NCBI RefSeq assembly: GCF_000315915.1 | Contig: NC_020186.1 | Coordinates: 1,178,001-1,242,000 of the forward strand | DNA length: 64,000 nucleotides | Direction: 5' to 3' | From: Henningerozyma blattae CBS 6284 | Taxonomy: Eukaryota > Ascomycota > Saccharomycetes > Saccharomycetales > Saccharomycetaceae | Part shown: positions 19,980 to 29,950 of the stretch, one piece after another | How positions within the stretch are numbered: the first letter of the stretch is position 1 | How the letters are laid out: every line of letters begins with the position of its first letter | Translations under genes and position numbers: made by a program | The notes under the pieces: generated by a model | What the model saw: the letters and a program-made list of their open reading frames with translations, nothing else | What the model was told of the DNA's origin: nothing | Databases searched by the model: none

Positions 19980-21320
19980 ATGTATAATAGAAATTACCAA
20001 AATATACCGAATAATTTACCAAAACCAACTTCCTCAGGTATATTAGATAAAAATGATGATATAAACAACAACTCTACCGATAATGCCAGTTTTAAAAGGC
20101 AACGACTCTCATACTCATCTGATACAAATTTTAATGATAGTAATACTTATAATGAAAACTACTCATCCTATAATAATGCATTTAGCTCACAACCTTTGAA
20201 TTACTACTCAAATCAACCACAAGCTTACTTTAACCCTCCGTATGCCTACCAAAATGCAAATGAATATTACAACCCTAACATCCAACCTTACAGCCAACAA
20301 AATTATAATCAACATTTGAATCCTAATTTCAATAATGGTTATTTTTTCAATCACAATCCAATACAGAATAACAATATTCCAAAACCAATAAATAGTGATC
20401 CACCAATTCCATTCTCCGATATATCTAAGAAATTTGTGCCTCAAGTAAATGAATATCCTAACTCGATTAATATAAAAGAAGAAAGCAATATTGCTGAAAG
20501 TAATACAACCAGCAATAACACAACTGCTACAGAATATCTACAACAAAATCCACTTATAGATGCGACTTTAATACCGGCCTCAGACTCAAATACAAGTTCA
20601 GACTCAAGTTCAGACTCAGAATCCTATTCAAGATCTTCGTCTGACTCCGAATCTTCATCTGATTCAGAATCTGATTCTATAGGAAATTCAAAAGGAAATG
20701 ATAACAAAAAAAGTCCATCTGAGAAAATCACTAACTCAGAAAAAAATACAGAATCCATCACAACTATTCTTGGAACATCTATAAACATTGTTACTGATGA
20801 AGATATTGAGCAATGGAGGTTGGAAAGAAAAAAAATGTGGTTATTAAAGATCTCGAATAACAAAGAACAACATATGAAAGATATGGGTATTTCAATGAAC
20901 CAGTTAAAGGAAGAATCTAAAAATGGTAATAGAAAGGATAAGAATAAAAATGATCACAATTTTATTAGAAACATTCAATATCAAATAGGCAAGTCTACAA
21001 ACTATAACCTTAATAACAATAAAGTTAATTTGAACTTAAAAATGGTTCAAAGAGAAATGATTGATGAAAATACTAAAATCTTAAATTTTATCAAGGAATT
21101 GGGTGATGCAAATTATTTGGAATACGAGTTAACTGAAGAAGAGAAAAAGAAATTATTTAGAGATAAACCACAGAATAATGGGAATAATAGGAACAATAAT
21201 ACCCATAACAACAAGAGGAATAATTTCAATAATAGACGTTATCGTAACACTAATAATAATAATTACAGTAATAATATTAACAGAAATATGAATAGTGGTA
21301 AAGGGAAAACAGATACGTAA
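19980..21320 (+). CDS. RSA1: Rsa1, box C/D snoRNP and 60S assembly factor (NUFIP family)
   Basis: The yeast counterpart of NUFIP1, a platform protein that with Hit1 and the R2TP complex assembles box C/D snoRNPs. The 446 residues compare with about 380 in S. cerevisiae. Most of the protein is low in complexity: Asn/Tyr/Gln-rich in the first 140 residues, a Ser/Asp tract near 200-235 and an Asn-rich tail. The recognisable part is the PEP/NUFIP1 motif at about 270-305 (TDEDIEQWRLERKKMWLLK), which binds Snu13. The assignment also rests on position: APL5, RSA1 and MIY1 keep the order of YPL195W, YPL193W and YPL191C. The gene converges with MIY1. Confidence 0.88.
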   Translation: MYNRNYQNIPNNLPKPTSSGILDKNDDINNNSTDNASFKRQRLSYSSDTNFNDSNTYNENYSSYNNAFSSQPLNYYSNQPQAYFNPPYAYQNANEYYNPNIQPYSQQNYNQHLNPNFNNGYFFNHNPIQNNNIPKPINSDPPIPFSDISKKFVPQVNEYPNSINIKEESNIAESNTTSNNTTATEYLQQNPLIDATLIPASDSNTSSDSSSDSESYSRSSSDSESSSDSESDSIGNSKGNDNKKSPSEKITNSEKNTESITTILGTSINIVTDEDIEQWRLERKKMWLLKISNNKEQHMKDMGISMNQLKEESKNGNRKDKNKNDHNFIRNIQYQIGKSTNYNLNNNKVNLNLKMVQREMIDENTKILNFIKELGDANYLEYELTEEEKKKLFRDKPQNNGNNRNNNTHNNKRNNFNNRRYRNTNNNNYSNNINRNMNSGKGKTDT

Positions 21321-21536
21321 TGCATATATTAATATACACCTGACCTGAAAAAATAGTATTTTGTAAGAAAGTTTAAATTGTCTAGGGTATTTTTTTTATG
21401 TATATATATAAACATAAATATTTAATTATTAAATTATAGTAACATAGCATTAAAAAGTCAAAAGTATAATTAACAACAATCATCTTGATTATTTATTTTT
21501 TTTTTTTCTTTTAACAACGAAGAGCATAACATAATA

Positions 21537-22772
21537 TCACATGATAATACAATCATTCTTTAGTTTAGACATTTTATTCTTTTTTTGATTAGCATATCTA
21601 CTATGTAAACTTGTATTTGGTCTATAATCATTTTGTCCAGAAGAATTACTCCTACTCAATCCCCTACTACCGTCATTACTATTATTACCACTTCCGTAGG
21701 GATAATTATTATTAGATGACCTTGTTCTTGACACATTTAGAGATCTATTCCGTTGAGCTCTTTCACGTCTTGCATTGTTTTCTTCTTCTTGTAATGCTCT
21801 TGCCAATGCTTCATCATCACGAATTTGTTGGTTATCTGAATTATTTATAATTGCACCAGGCAATTCACCAACAGAATCTGCCAATTCTTCATCAAACGGA
21901 TCAGTGTTATTTGAATTTGCACGTTCATTTCCAGCTCCAGAAGAAGTTTGAGTGGTAGTTTTTTTTTCTCTTTTTGCAAAAGCACTTTGAATAAAATCAC
22001 CAGTATAAAATATGTCTTGTGAGCCATTTACTGATTTTAAAGATTCCCAAACAATATCTGTCCTAGATTTATACCCCAAGTCTGTTACTAGTGTGTATAA
22101 TTCATTATTATTTTTATATAAGGTCAAAAAATGATCGTTTCTAAATAAAACAGCAAAAGACTTCTCTAGCAGGACTTCTTTTAAATAAGTTAAACCATAT
22201 TCAGTCAATTGAGTTGCAGAACGGGCTAAGAATGCTTTGACATAAGTGGCAGTGTCTAAAATTTGAGTCGCCTGTGGAGTTTGTAATCCACGTTGTTGAA
22301 TATCATAAGCTTGAGCTAATAATTGTTGAGTAGAATCATATGAATATTTAGAAACAATATCATAAGCCAAAGGGTCCAATTGAGGATCGATAACCCAGCC
22401 ATGCACCATACCAACTCCAAACAATCGAAACAAAGCCATTTCTTTAGTATCTGTGAATGACCCATTAAATGCAGGATCAATAACTAAACCCTTATGTAAT
22501 TTTGGCAATAATTGTAATAAACTACTAATATCATCAGTAGATGAGCCATGTGCATATAAACCTAGCTCTGATAATGTTTGAACTAATGAATCAAGAGAAA
22601 TGGTATTGCTTTGATTAACTAATGTGACTAATAATTGAGCTGCTGGACGATGTGCTGGTGATAATAATAATACATTAACCAAGGCAATTAAAGCACATGG
22701 ACCGTTTTCATTCTGTAGAATAATTTTGTGGGGGACCCCATTTATTTGTATATTTTTTGTTTGAAAATTCAT
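21537..22772 (-). CDS. MIY1: MINDY-family deubiquitinase with C-terminal CaaX box
   Basis: A cysteine protease that trims Lys48-linked ubiquitin chains (family MINDY; S. cerevisiae YPL191C, paralogue YGL082W). The 411 residues start with the signature around catalytic Cys26 (NENGPCALIALVNV); the catalytic His is His214 in RNDHFLTLY. The end of the catalytic domain is followed by an Asn/Ser/Arg-rich tail containing EALARALQEEENNARR, which resembles a ubiquitin-interacting helix. The protein ends in CIIM, a good farnesylation motif, so it may be membrane-attached. Both S. cerevisiae arms keep a copy here, so MIY1 and MIY2 cannot be told apart by position. Confidence 0.92.
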   Translation of the reverse strand: MNFQTKNIQINGVPHKIILQNENGPCALIALVNVLLLSPAHRPAAQLLVTLVNQSNTISLDSLVQTLSELGLYAHGSSTDDISSLLQLLPKLHKGLVIDPAFNGSFTDTKEMALFRLFGVGMVHGWVIDPQLDPLAYDIVSKYSYDSTQQLLAQAYDIQQRGLQTPQATQILDTATYVKAFLARSATQLTEYGLTYLKEVLLEKSFAVLFRNDHFLTLYKNNNELYTLVTDLGYKSRTDIVWESLKSVNGSQDIFYTGDFIQSAFAKREKKTTTQTSSGAGNERANSNNTDPFDEELADSVGELPGAIINNSDNQQIRDDEALARALQEEENNARRERAQRNRSLNVSRTRSSNNNYPYGSGNNSNDGSRGLSRSNSSGQNDYRPNTSLHSRYANQKKNKMSKLKNDCIIM

Positions 22773-23223
22773 TATTGTTTAAAATATTATTTCTTGAATA
22801 GGTAATGTTAATTGAATCCTTTTTTTTTTCTTTAATATTAAAAACTTTCAATGAATTTTGATCATATATTTCTTTTTTTCCCAGCAGGTATCTAATATAT
22901 TTATCTCTCTTTGACTGGCAGTAGAGTTAGTTTTACAATTACTCTATTAGAATCTAATATTTCACTTTCTACTTTAGAAACTATGAATAACCAACTTAAC
23001 CTTTGAACAAAATCTTGAATTCGGAATGATGATTCAAGTTTCGGTTTGGAGATTTTGGTTTGCGTTATCGGAATGTGCACCAGATACGGAAATAGGAAAG
23101 ATAATACGAACGCTACATTAATATATACTAAATAAATACTAATATTTGAAAAAATATATAAAATACAAAAAAATACAAATAAAATAAAAAACGGTATTAA
23201 ATTGGATAATTAATCTTGTCTCT
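22773..23223. promoter_or_regulatory. MIY1 upstream region
   Basis: These 451 bp hold the MIY1 promoter and the 3' end of the next gene (both on the minus strand). T-runs occur at 22820-22834 and 22871-22878. I see no recognisable motif and no trace of PRM3. Confidence 0.35.
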
Positions 23224-25152
23224 TTAAGGGTGACTACTACTTCTGCTTAATAAGTCATTGATGTTTACACATTGTAATTCAGAATCAATGACTTGTCTTT
23301 GCAATTCTTCATCAAAATGAGTACCAAATCTTTTTTGATTAGGTGAAGGACCAAACCCAAAGGGTGATGGTCCCCAAGATGGTGTATAACATATTTCATC
23401 CCAACCACATACTTTTTCACATGTGTAATTTAAAACAGTCCAATTTAAGGTTTTAATTAGAGTTTGAATGCGGCTTGAGATAGTATCGATTTTGTCATCG
23501 GTGTTTGTTAATTGATTATCATTCAAATGATCTTTTACAAGGGGTAATAAAGTTTCGTGTGTTTCGTAAATGACATCAATAATCTCCCTAACTACACGTA
23601 CTAACGAAGACCAAATTAAGAAATCTGGGTCAGTTGACAATGGCAGTAAAGGTTGAGAATATTCATAAATGGCCAATTCTTTATTATTTGGAGCTCCTGA
23701 AGATAGTGTAAATCTATTGATGAAATTTAAGGTATATCTTGTAGTGTATAAGGCTTTTTCATTGTTTGTTAATGTGTCATTGGTGATGACTTTTTCTAAA
23801 GTTTTCAAAAATGGGGCAAATTTATCAATGACAGCATTGAATTGAGTTTGCCAATCATTACTTGATCTAAAATTGTAACCTATTAATAGACTGGATTCCA
23901 ATTCAGCTGCTATATCAAGTTGTTGTTCCCAGTTCAAAGTCCCATTCAATAGACGTCTACTATATGGATTAGGTGACATCGTGGTTCTATTAATACCAGT
24001 TACCATATGTCTATAATCTAATTTAATTCTTGGTTCGCCAGAGTCATGAATTTGACCAGCACGAATCCAATCTAAGGAACGAGCAGCATTATATTGTTCC
24101 AAAATAGATTGCCAACGATCTTCCCTTTCTAAAATCATTTTTTGCTCTTCAGTTAATTGATCTTCTAATAGCGCAGTACCCTTTTCGTTTAGTGGCCAGC
24201 CGTTTTCCTTTGTTATTTCAGTTGGATCGGGTAAACCTAGTAAAGTGGCAGAATCCACTAAATCCAGGTTGGAAACCAATTCAATATTATCTTGAAAGAA
24301 ATCACATAAGATGATTTCGAACCCAATTTCAACTCTAATTAACCCATCTAAACCAAAGGGTTTCCCCCATTTACAAATGTTTTCAGCATAAACTCTTTCT
24401 GCAGTATGGGAATCAACATCTCCTTCATCAGGGATATCCAATTTAAATTTAGCCACTTCGGAAAGTAATAATTGACTATCCATTTCTCCAGTTAATGTCT
24501 TTGCAGCAGATGCACCATCTAGATAGATAAATTTATTCATATCTCTAGTGGCACGGAAAGTTAATAAATGTCTACGAGCATTACGATCAGTTTTTTCATA
24601 TTTGTCATCATGAACCTTAGAATTATACTCATTATCATATTTCTTGGAATCATATTTTGAATAATATTCAGCATCTTCTGATGTATCATTAGAGTTATCC
24701 TCTGACTTGGGTTTTCTTGGGAAGGGAAATCTTTCAAGATTCTTTCTACCATATTTCTTACCATGGCTAGCGAAACTATAACTAAACTCTGGATCCATTG
24801 CTAACCATTCAAAAGATTTGGGAATCTCTTTAGTCCCAGCTCTGAACATTAATGTACCCTGTGGAATAACTGCAGGAAAAAATGAAAGACCAACTGGATG
24901 CATATCAGAGCAACTTTGTCTCAAGGCATCCACAATCGAGTTGAAAATGGCTGTACTATTATCTAAATCGATAGGCCTTAGTAAGCTTTCATAATTCGAT
25001 AATGTGATTGTTTGGCCATCGGTGTTGATAAAATGATTAGTGATAATAGGAATATTAGAATTACTAGCTAATTCCATACTTTGGTAAAGAATGATGCACA
25101 TTGCACAGATTGATATGATCACTATCGAACGGAGTTGTGATGAGTTTGACAT
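23224..25152 (-). CDS. Conserved fungal membrane/secretory protein of unknown function
   Basis: The function is unknown. The 642 residues begin with a hydrophobic segment (about 9-25, IVIISICAMCIILYQ) that could be a signal anchor, and carry several N-glycosylation sequons, so the bulk is probably lumenal or extracellular. A polar insert rich in Asp, Lys and Tyr (about 145-195) interrupts the sequence. Stretches such as HPVGLSFFPAVIPQGTLMF, FIYLDGASAAKTLTGEMD and CGWDEICYTPSWGPSP look like signatures of a fungal family that, from memory, includes S. cerevisiae YOR389W and YPL277C; this needs a search. Cysteines near the C-terminus suggest disulphides. It lies between MIY1 and NAB3, where S. 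cerevisiae has no such gene on either duplicated arm. Confidence 0.75.
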   Translation of the reverse strand: MSNSSQLRSIVIISICAMCIILYQSMELASNSNIPIITNHFINTDGQTITLSNYESLLRPIDLDNSTAIFNSIVDALRQSCSDMHPVGLSFFPAVIPQGTLMFRAGTKEIPKSFEWLAMDPEFSYSFASHGKKYGRKNLERFPFPRKPKSEDNSNDTSEDAEYYSKYDSKKYDNEYNSKVHDDKYEKTDRNARRHLLTFRATRDMNKFIYLDGASAAKTLTGEMDSQLLLSEVAKFKLDIPDEGDVDSHTAERVYAENICKWGKPFGLDGLIRVEIGFEIILCDFFQDNIELVSNLDLVDSATLLGLPDPTEITKENGWPLNEKGTALLEDQLTEEQKMILEREDRWQSILEQYNAARSLDWIRAGQIHDSGEPRIKLDYRHMVTGINRTTMSPNPYSRRLLNGTLNWEQQLDIAAELESSLLIGYNFRSSNDWQTQFNAVIDKFAPFLKTLEKVITNDTLTNNEKALYTTRYTLNFINRFTLSSGAPNNKELAIYEYSQPLLPLSTDPDFLIWSSLVRVVREIIDVIYETHETLLPLVKDHLNDNQLTNTDDKIDTISSRIQTLIKTLNWTVLNYTCEKVCGWDEICYTPSWGPSPFGFGPSPNQKRFGTHFDEELQRQVIDSELQCVNINDLLSRSSSHP

Positions 25153-26229
25153 AATTTCTTATTCCGAGATATAGTGTCTAAAATCAACCTTTATTGAAGT
25201 CTTCTAATAAATATATAAAATTAACAGGTCTTCAATACTTGGAAGCTCTTGTCAAGAGACTTTCACGTTTTGTATAAATTTTTTCTTATTGCTTTATATA
25301 TATATATATATATTTATATTAATATATTTATAATTATATATATAAATATATTGCACCCAGATTTTCCAGAAGTAGGAAATGCAATGAGATCCTAAAAAAT
25401 TCCGCAGTGCTTTTTCCCTGTTCAAAAATTAACTAAATGGGACATAGTTCCGGTCAATGTAGATCTGAAAAAAGAGGCAATGCAAGTTACGTAACATTAA
25501 GCAGTAACAACTAAGAAAATATAAAAATATCTTGGCGATTTATTTGTTATGAGCAAGAGGAAAAGATAAAAGATATTGTTATCAATCATCTTATTTTTTT
25601 AGATTATGCGAAACGGTAAAGGAAATTCATGCTGTTGGATTTTATAAAAAATGATTTGATATATTTAGTATCTTAAAAATTTCATGCAGATCGATATGGC
25701 AATAGTAGGATTACATTTGTATAGTATGGACTAGAAGTTGTACAAATTTCTTTAGATAAATAATTGTAAAAAAAAAATTTAATTTGTACACATTTAATAT
25801 ATAATTCCAAAATAAAAAAAACATCTAGAATGGATAACAAATTTAATTCGTTAACAAAGAATATTTAACAAGATTCAGATTATTTAAAATTATAATACAG
25901 ATATATATAGCCTTTTGAAAAGAAATTTTTACAAATATTTAACCAAAATTAGCAGCATTTAATTCGAGTTATTAGTTATATATTTTTTATTATTTCTAAC
26001 AATGGAACAAGGAGTTATGAGTGTATATTTCATATCTTAATCAGTAACTATACCAGTCTAGTAATTATTCTCTAGATAAATACACAATAGAGAATTTGAA
26101 TTGGTTATAATTATCGTTTTAAGATTTTTAAGTAGCACAGGTATATGGTTGCAACGACAATAAGTATAGGTTAAATTAATAGGAAAGATTTTGATTAAAT
26201 AAGAAAGAGAAGAGAAAGAAAGAGTAGGT

Positions 26230-26270
<41 letters not shown>

Positions 26271-26691
26271 AGAGAGAATGCAGAAGCAAAGAGGATGATA
26301 TACAAAAACTAGAAGTATATATATATATCTCATCATATACACAGACAATTAGACGATAATACAAGCGAGGCATAATCAGATAAGAAATATATGTAATAAG
26401 AAGCTGAACAGTCCAGAGGGAGCATTCATCTTGGCAGTATGATTGCTTTTTTACCAGTTATTATATTCCATTTTAGTTTAAATTATTTTATTTAGTTTTA
26501 ATTTTTTATTTTGAATCGTTTTTTTTATTTTTTTATTTGGTGAAAATATTCATATAAAATTAAAATTGAAATGTGCATTAATAACCTATTCTCTTGATAT
26601 TCTTGTATCCAGTGCTTGCAAATTAAATATACAATGCATTATGGGTGAATTTGTAGCCTTCAAGTATAATATGTAAAACAATAAAACTTGA
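25153..26691. other. Intergenic region between the membrane protein gene and NAB3
   Basis: These 1.5 kb contain the promoter of the membrane protein gene, with a TA-rich tract at about 25290-25350, and the NAB3 3' flank. A (GA)n microsatellite lies at 26233-26265. Short minus-strand frames across it encode only Ser/Leu runs. No gene is seen. Confidence 0.45.
26233..26278. repeat. (GA)n microsatellite
   Basis: An uninterrupted GA dinucleotide run (26233-26265) is followed by TA and a second short GA run. It is in a noncoding region downstream of NAB3. Confidence 0.9.
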
Positions 26692-29364
26692 TTACTTTTG
26701 CAATTTAGCTAAGCTATCCAATAAACTTTGTACGTTGGTACTGGCTTCTTGTTGAGCAGGTGGAGGAGACTGTTGTAGAGGTTGTTGAGGTATCTGTTGA
26801 TTTGGTTGTTGTTGCATGGTATTTTGTGGGAGCGATTGATTCAAACTTGTATTTTGTTGATAAGGTGAGTTGGAATATGGTTGCGCAGGAAGAGAATTTG
26901 GGCCCGTACTATTATAATTCATATTCATAGCGTTACCACCTGGTTGTTGTTGAGATTGCATTGATTGAATCATATCCAACAGCTTTTGTTGATCATGTGG
27001 CTGTGGTTGGCTTTGTTGTTGTTGAGCCATACTTAGTAGATTAGAGACAACACTAGGTGGCAAGTTTTGAATAGTGGACAATAATTGTTGTTGATCCATT
27101 GATGTTGGCTGCTGCTGCTGCTGCTGTTGTGGTGGTGCTGCTTGTGGTTGCCCCATTCCTCTACCACTTCCTTGATAGTTATCATAACGAGACATTTGTG
27201 GAATTTGTGATTGCATATTACCAGAATTGTAGTTTTGGTTAGATGGTGGTAAACCATAAGCTTGTTGTTGATGTGGCGGTAGAGCACCATATGATGATTG
27301 CTGTTGTCCCGGTGGAGCATATCCTGAATTGTTATGAGATCTGTTATTATAATAATCATCATTATAGTCATTATAACTGTTGTTATTGCCATTACCATAG
27401 TAACCACTTTGAGGATTACGCATGGGTTGCTGCTGTTGTTGTGGTGGTGGAATAGGTCCACGTCTACTATCTATCATACGCATCTGTGGTGGACCTTGAA
27501 TCTGTGGAGCTTGCATATATCCTACTAATTTTTGTTGAGGTCCATCTTGAATAGATTGCCCTTGGCCACCATTTCTTTGATTTTTCATATTATTAAAGAC
27601 ATTAATAGCATCATCGATCGAAATACCAATGTATTCATCAAACTTGGTATCACCTTGAGGTGTCTTAAAGAATGTCTGCAGGTCAACATTACGTGTCTTA
27701 TTAATCAATATAACACCCCAAACACCATCATAAGCTGCACTATTGATCATTTTTTTCAATTCCATTTTTGGTTTCAGAAAGAACATATCAGTTTCTAACC
27801 CAGTACCTCTTCTAAAACTATTAAAGACATCTGTAGCATATCCACGATCAACAGCTCTTTTAACATAGATAACACATGCAGGAACTAAAAGTTTAGTCTT
27901 TTTAGCACTTTCACCATACATTTCGCCTTCTTCATTGTAAAATGGTCTTTTAGTTGAGGAAATAAAAGTTGAGCTACTATTCGTACCATGATCACCATGA
28001 TCAAATTGTGGTCTACTATTGGAACTAGAGACTTCTAAAATTAATTTTTTACCAAAATTTAAATCATCAGATTCCCATTCAATGGCTTCTTTAACACTTG
28101 TTGGATTATCATATTGAATAAACCCATATGCATTTTTAATGTTAATTTGCAAAATATAACCATAAGGAGAAAAAATTCTGAATAAGTCTTCCTTAGAAAC
28201 ATTCTTCAATGGAAGATTACCGATAAATAATCTAGATTTTGGAGGGATGTTGTGCATCTCGGTAATTTTATTTTCCCCTCTTAAATAAATTGCGTATCTT
28301 TCCTTTTCAACTTGATTCATTGGTTGACTTAAGTCGGTTTTTGCATACTTAGCTGGCTTTTGCTTTTTATTTGGATTAGCAGGTGTATTGAGGTTAGAGG
28401 ATGACAATGAAGAATTTGAATTACCATTATCACCAATAACTCCTCTTTTATCAGCTGTAGTATCATCATAACTATTGGCTTGTTCAGAAGCAACAAATGG
28501 CATGGATGTATCTGGGTTCGAGTTGATTAGGGTTAAAATTGCAGAAACTTTTTCTTTATCTGTTAAATATTTAAATTCTGGTAAAGTAAGCATTTTACTA
28601 TCCATTACATATTTAATTTGTTTTTCAATTAATTCAGAATTTGGATTAGTAGAGGGTGTTGCTGCAGGAGTTGATTCGGTAGGTGCAGTCGAGAGTGAAT
28701 TATTATCAGTCATATCATTAGGGATTGAAGGCGAGGCAGACTGACTCATGTCATTAGAAACAGGCTTGTCGTTATCATTATTATCATTTTCTATCTCAAC
28801 TTCATCATTAGCATCATCATCGTCGTCATCATCATCGTCATCATCATCGTCATCATCATCTTCATCATCATCTTCATCATCATCTTCATCATCATCTTCT
28901 TTTTCTTTCTCCACATCACTACTAGAAGAAGCTTCACTGTTTACTGGTGATACTTCTTTAGCATTTATATCTGTATTCTTGTTATTATCCTCATCAGAAG
29001 ATACGGCTACCGAATTATTTGTAGCATCTACATTCGATTCTTCTTCAGATTCATTTGAATTATAAGGCTCATTAGCGTCCACGTTGGTATTGCTTTCTTC
29101 ATATGAAAATTCGTTATTTTCCCCCTTTGATTGGTCGTCTCCATCCTCCTTATTATCTTCATCATTATACAGTTGCCCAGTTTCAGAATCTTCATTTAGT
29201 TTAGTGTCAGAGTTCATAACCTCATTATTTACGCTAGATTCCATTTTATTGGGGTCTGCATTTACAGTGGGTAGCGCCTGATTATCATCCATATTTGAAT
29301 TGAAGGCATTCTCATTATTGGTATCCTCTATGGGAGAGATATTTAAATTATCTAGTTCAGACAT
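26692..29364 (-). CDS. NAB3: Nab3, RNA-binding subunit of the NNS termination complex
   Basis: A nuclear protein that with Nrd1 and Sen1 terminates short noncoding transcripts by binding UCUU in nascent RNA. The 890 residues compare with about 800 in S. cerevisiae. Residues 1-230 are acidic, with a long Asp/Glu run near 155-185. The single RRM lies at about 376-446, with RNP2 RLFIGNLP and an RNP1-like AYGFIQYD. A conserved segment follows (LVPACVIYVKRAVDRGYATD), then a Gln/Pro/Asn-rich, prion-like C-terminal third with poly-Gln encoded largely by CAG/CAA, ending in a short helix (VQSLLDSLAKL), the Nab3 self-assembly motif. It corresponds to YPL190C in place and direction. Confidence 0.96.
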   Translation of the reverse strand: MSELDNLNISPIEDTNNENAFNSNMDDNQALPTVNADPNKMESSVNNEVMNSDTKLNEDSETGQLYNDEDNKEDGDDQSKGENNEFSYEESNTNVDANEPYNSNESEEESNVDATNNSVAVSSDEDNNKNTDINAKEVSPVNSEASSSSDVEKEKEDDDEDDDEDDDEDDDDDDDDDDDDDDDDANDEVEIENDNNDNDKPVSNDMSQSASPSIPNDMTDNNSLSTAPTESTPAATPSTNPNSELIEKQIKYVMDSKMLTLPEFKYLTDKEKVSAILTLINSNPDTSMPFVASEQANSYDDTTADKRGVIGDNGNSNSSLSSSNLNTPANPNKKQKPAKYAKTDLSQPMNQVEKERYAIYLRGENKITEMHNIPPKSRLFIGNLPLKNVSKEDLFRIFSPYGYILQINIKNAYGFIQYDNPTSVKEAIEWESDDLNFGKKLILEVSSSNSRPQFDHGDHGTNSSSTFISSTKRPFYNEEGEMYGESAKKTKLLVPACVIYVKRAVDRGYATDVFNSFRRGTGLETDMFFLKPKMELKKMINSAAYDGVWGVILINKTRNVDLQTFFKTPQGDTKFDEYIGISIDDAINVFNNMKNQRNGGQGQSIQDGPQQKLVGYMQAPQIQGPPQMRMIDSRRGPIPPPQQQQQPMRNPQSGYYGNGNNNSYNDYNDDYYNNRSHNNSGYAPPGQQQSSYGALPPHQQQAYGLPPSNQNYNSGNMQSQIPQMSRYDNYQGSGRGMGQPQAAPPQQQQQQQPTSMDQQQLLSTIQNLPPSVVSNLLSMAQQQQSQPQPHDQQKLLDMIQSMQSQQQPGGNAMNMNYNSTGPNSLPAQPYSNSPYQQNTSLNQSLPQNTMQQQPNQQIPQQPLQQSPPPAQQEASTNVQSLLDSLAKLQK

Positions 29365-29883
29365 GGTATTAATCTTAATATTAACTAGTGGATAGATTCG
29401 TAGATATCAATTTGAAACTACTAATAAACGAATTAGGTATTTAAAAAAGTCTTTTTCTTTATTTAAATCAAGCTTAATTGCTATTCAAAGTAGGTTTATC
29501 AAATTAGGTTTATCAAATTTTCTAGACTTCCTTCCATTCCGTTCTTATTATTAGAAAAAACAGAAAAAAAAGAACGAACAAAATTTCATTTGGTATTCCG
29601 AAAAATCTTCCGATCTCCGAAAATATCCGATCAATAGATAGATTTTAAAAATTGCGTCACAAATAGTTTTAAAGATTTTAATATTAATCTTTTATAAAAC
29701 TTTTTCTGTTCGATTATTGCTGCTATTACTGTAAAAAAGTAAAAGTTATTACATTTAAATATATAATTTCTTGAATATTACTTTAGTAAAAAGTAAAATA
29801 TGAAGGTTTAAATTTCTTATATTTAAAAATTATACGGGTATAAAAATTACAAAAAAATGATTATAGAATTATGACGTTTTTAT
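29365..29883. promoter_or_regulatory. NAB3 upstream region
   Basis: These 519 bp lie between the NAB3 start and the SCY1 stop, both on the minus strand. They are AT-rich, with a near-tandem TTTATCAAAT(TAGG) repeat at about 29493-29520. No gene and no clear factor site is seen. Confidence 0.35.
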
Positions 29884-29919
29884 CTATATAAGTGAATCTC
29901 CAAAACTTCCAGTATTATA

Positions 29920-29950
<31 letters not shown>

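Noticed and set aside
28748..29065. Plus-strand Ser-rich frame opposite NAB3
   Set aside because: Shadow of the Asp/Glu run in Nab3 (GAT/GAA read backwards gives Ser codons).
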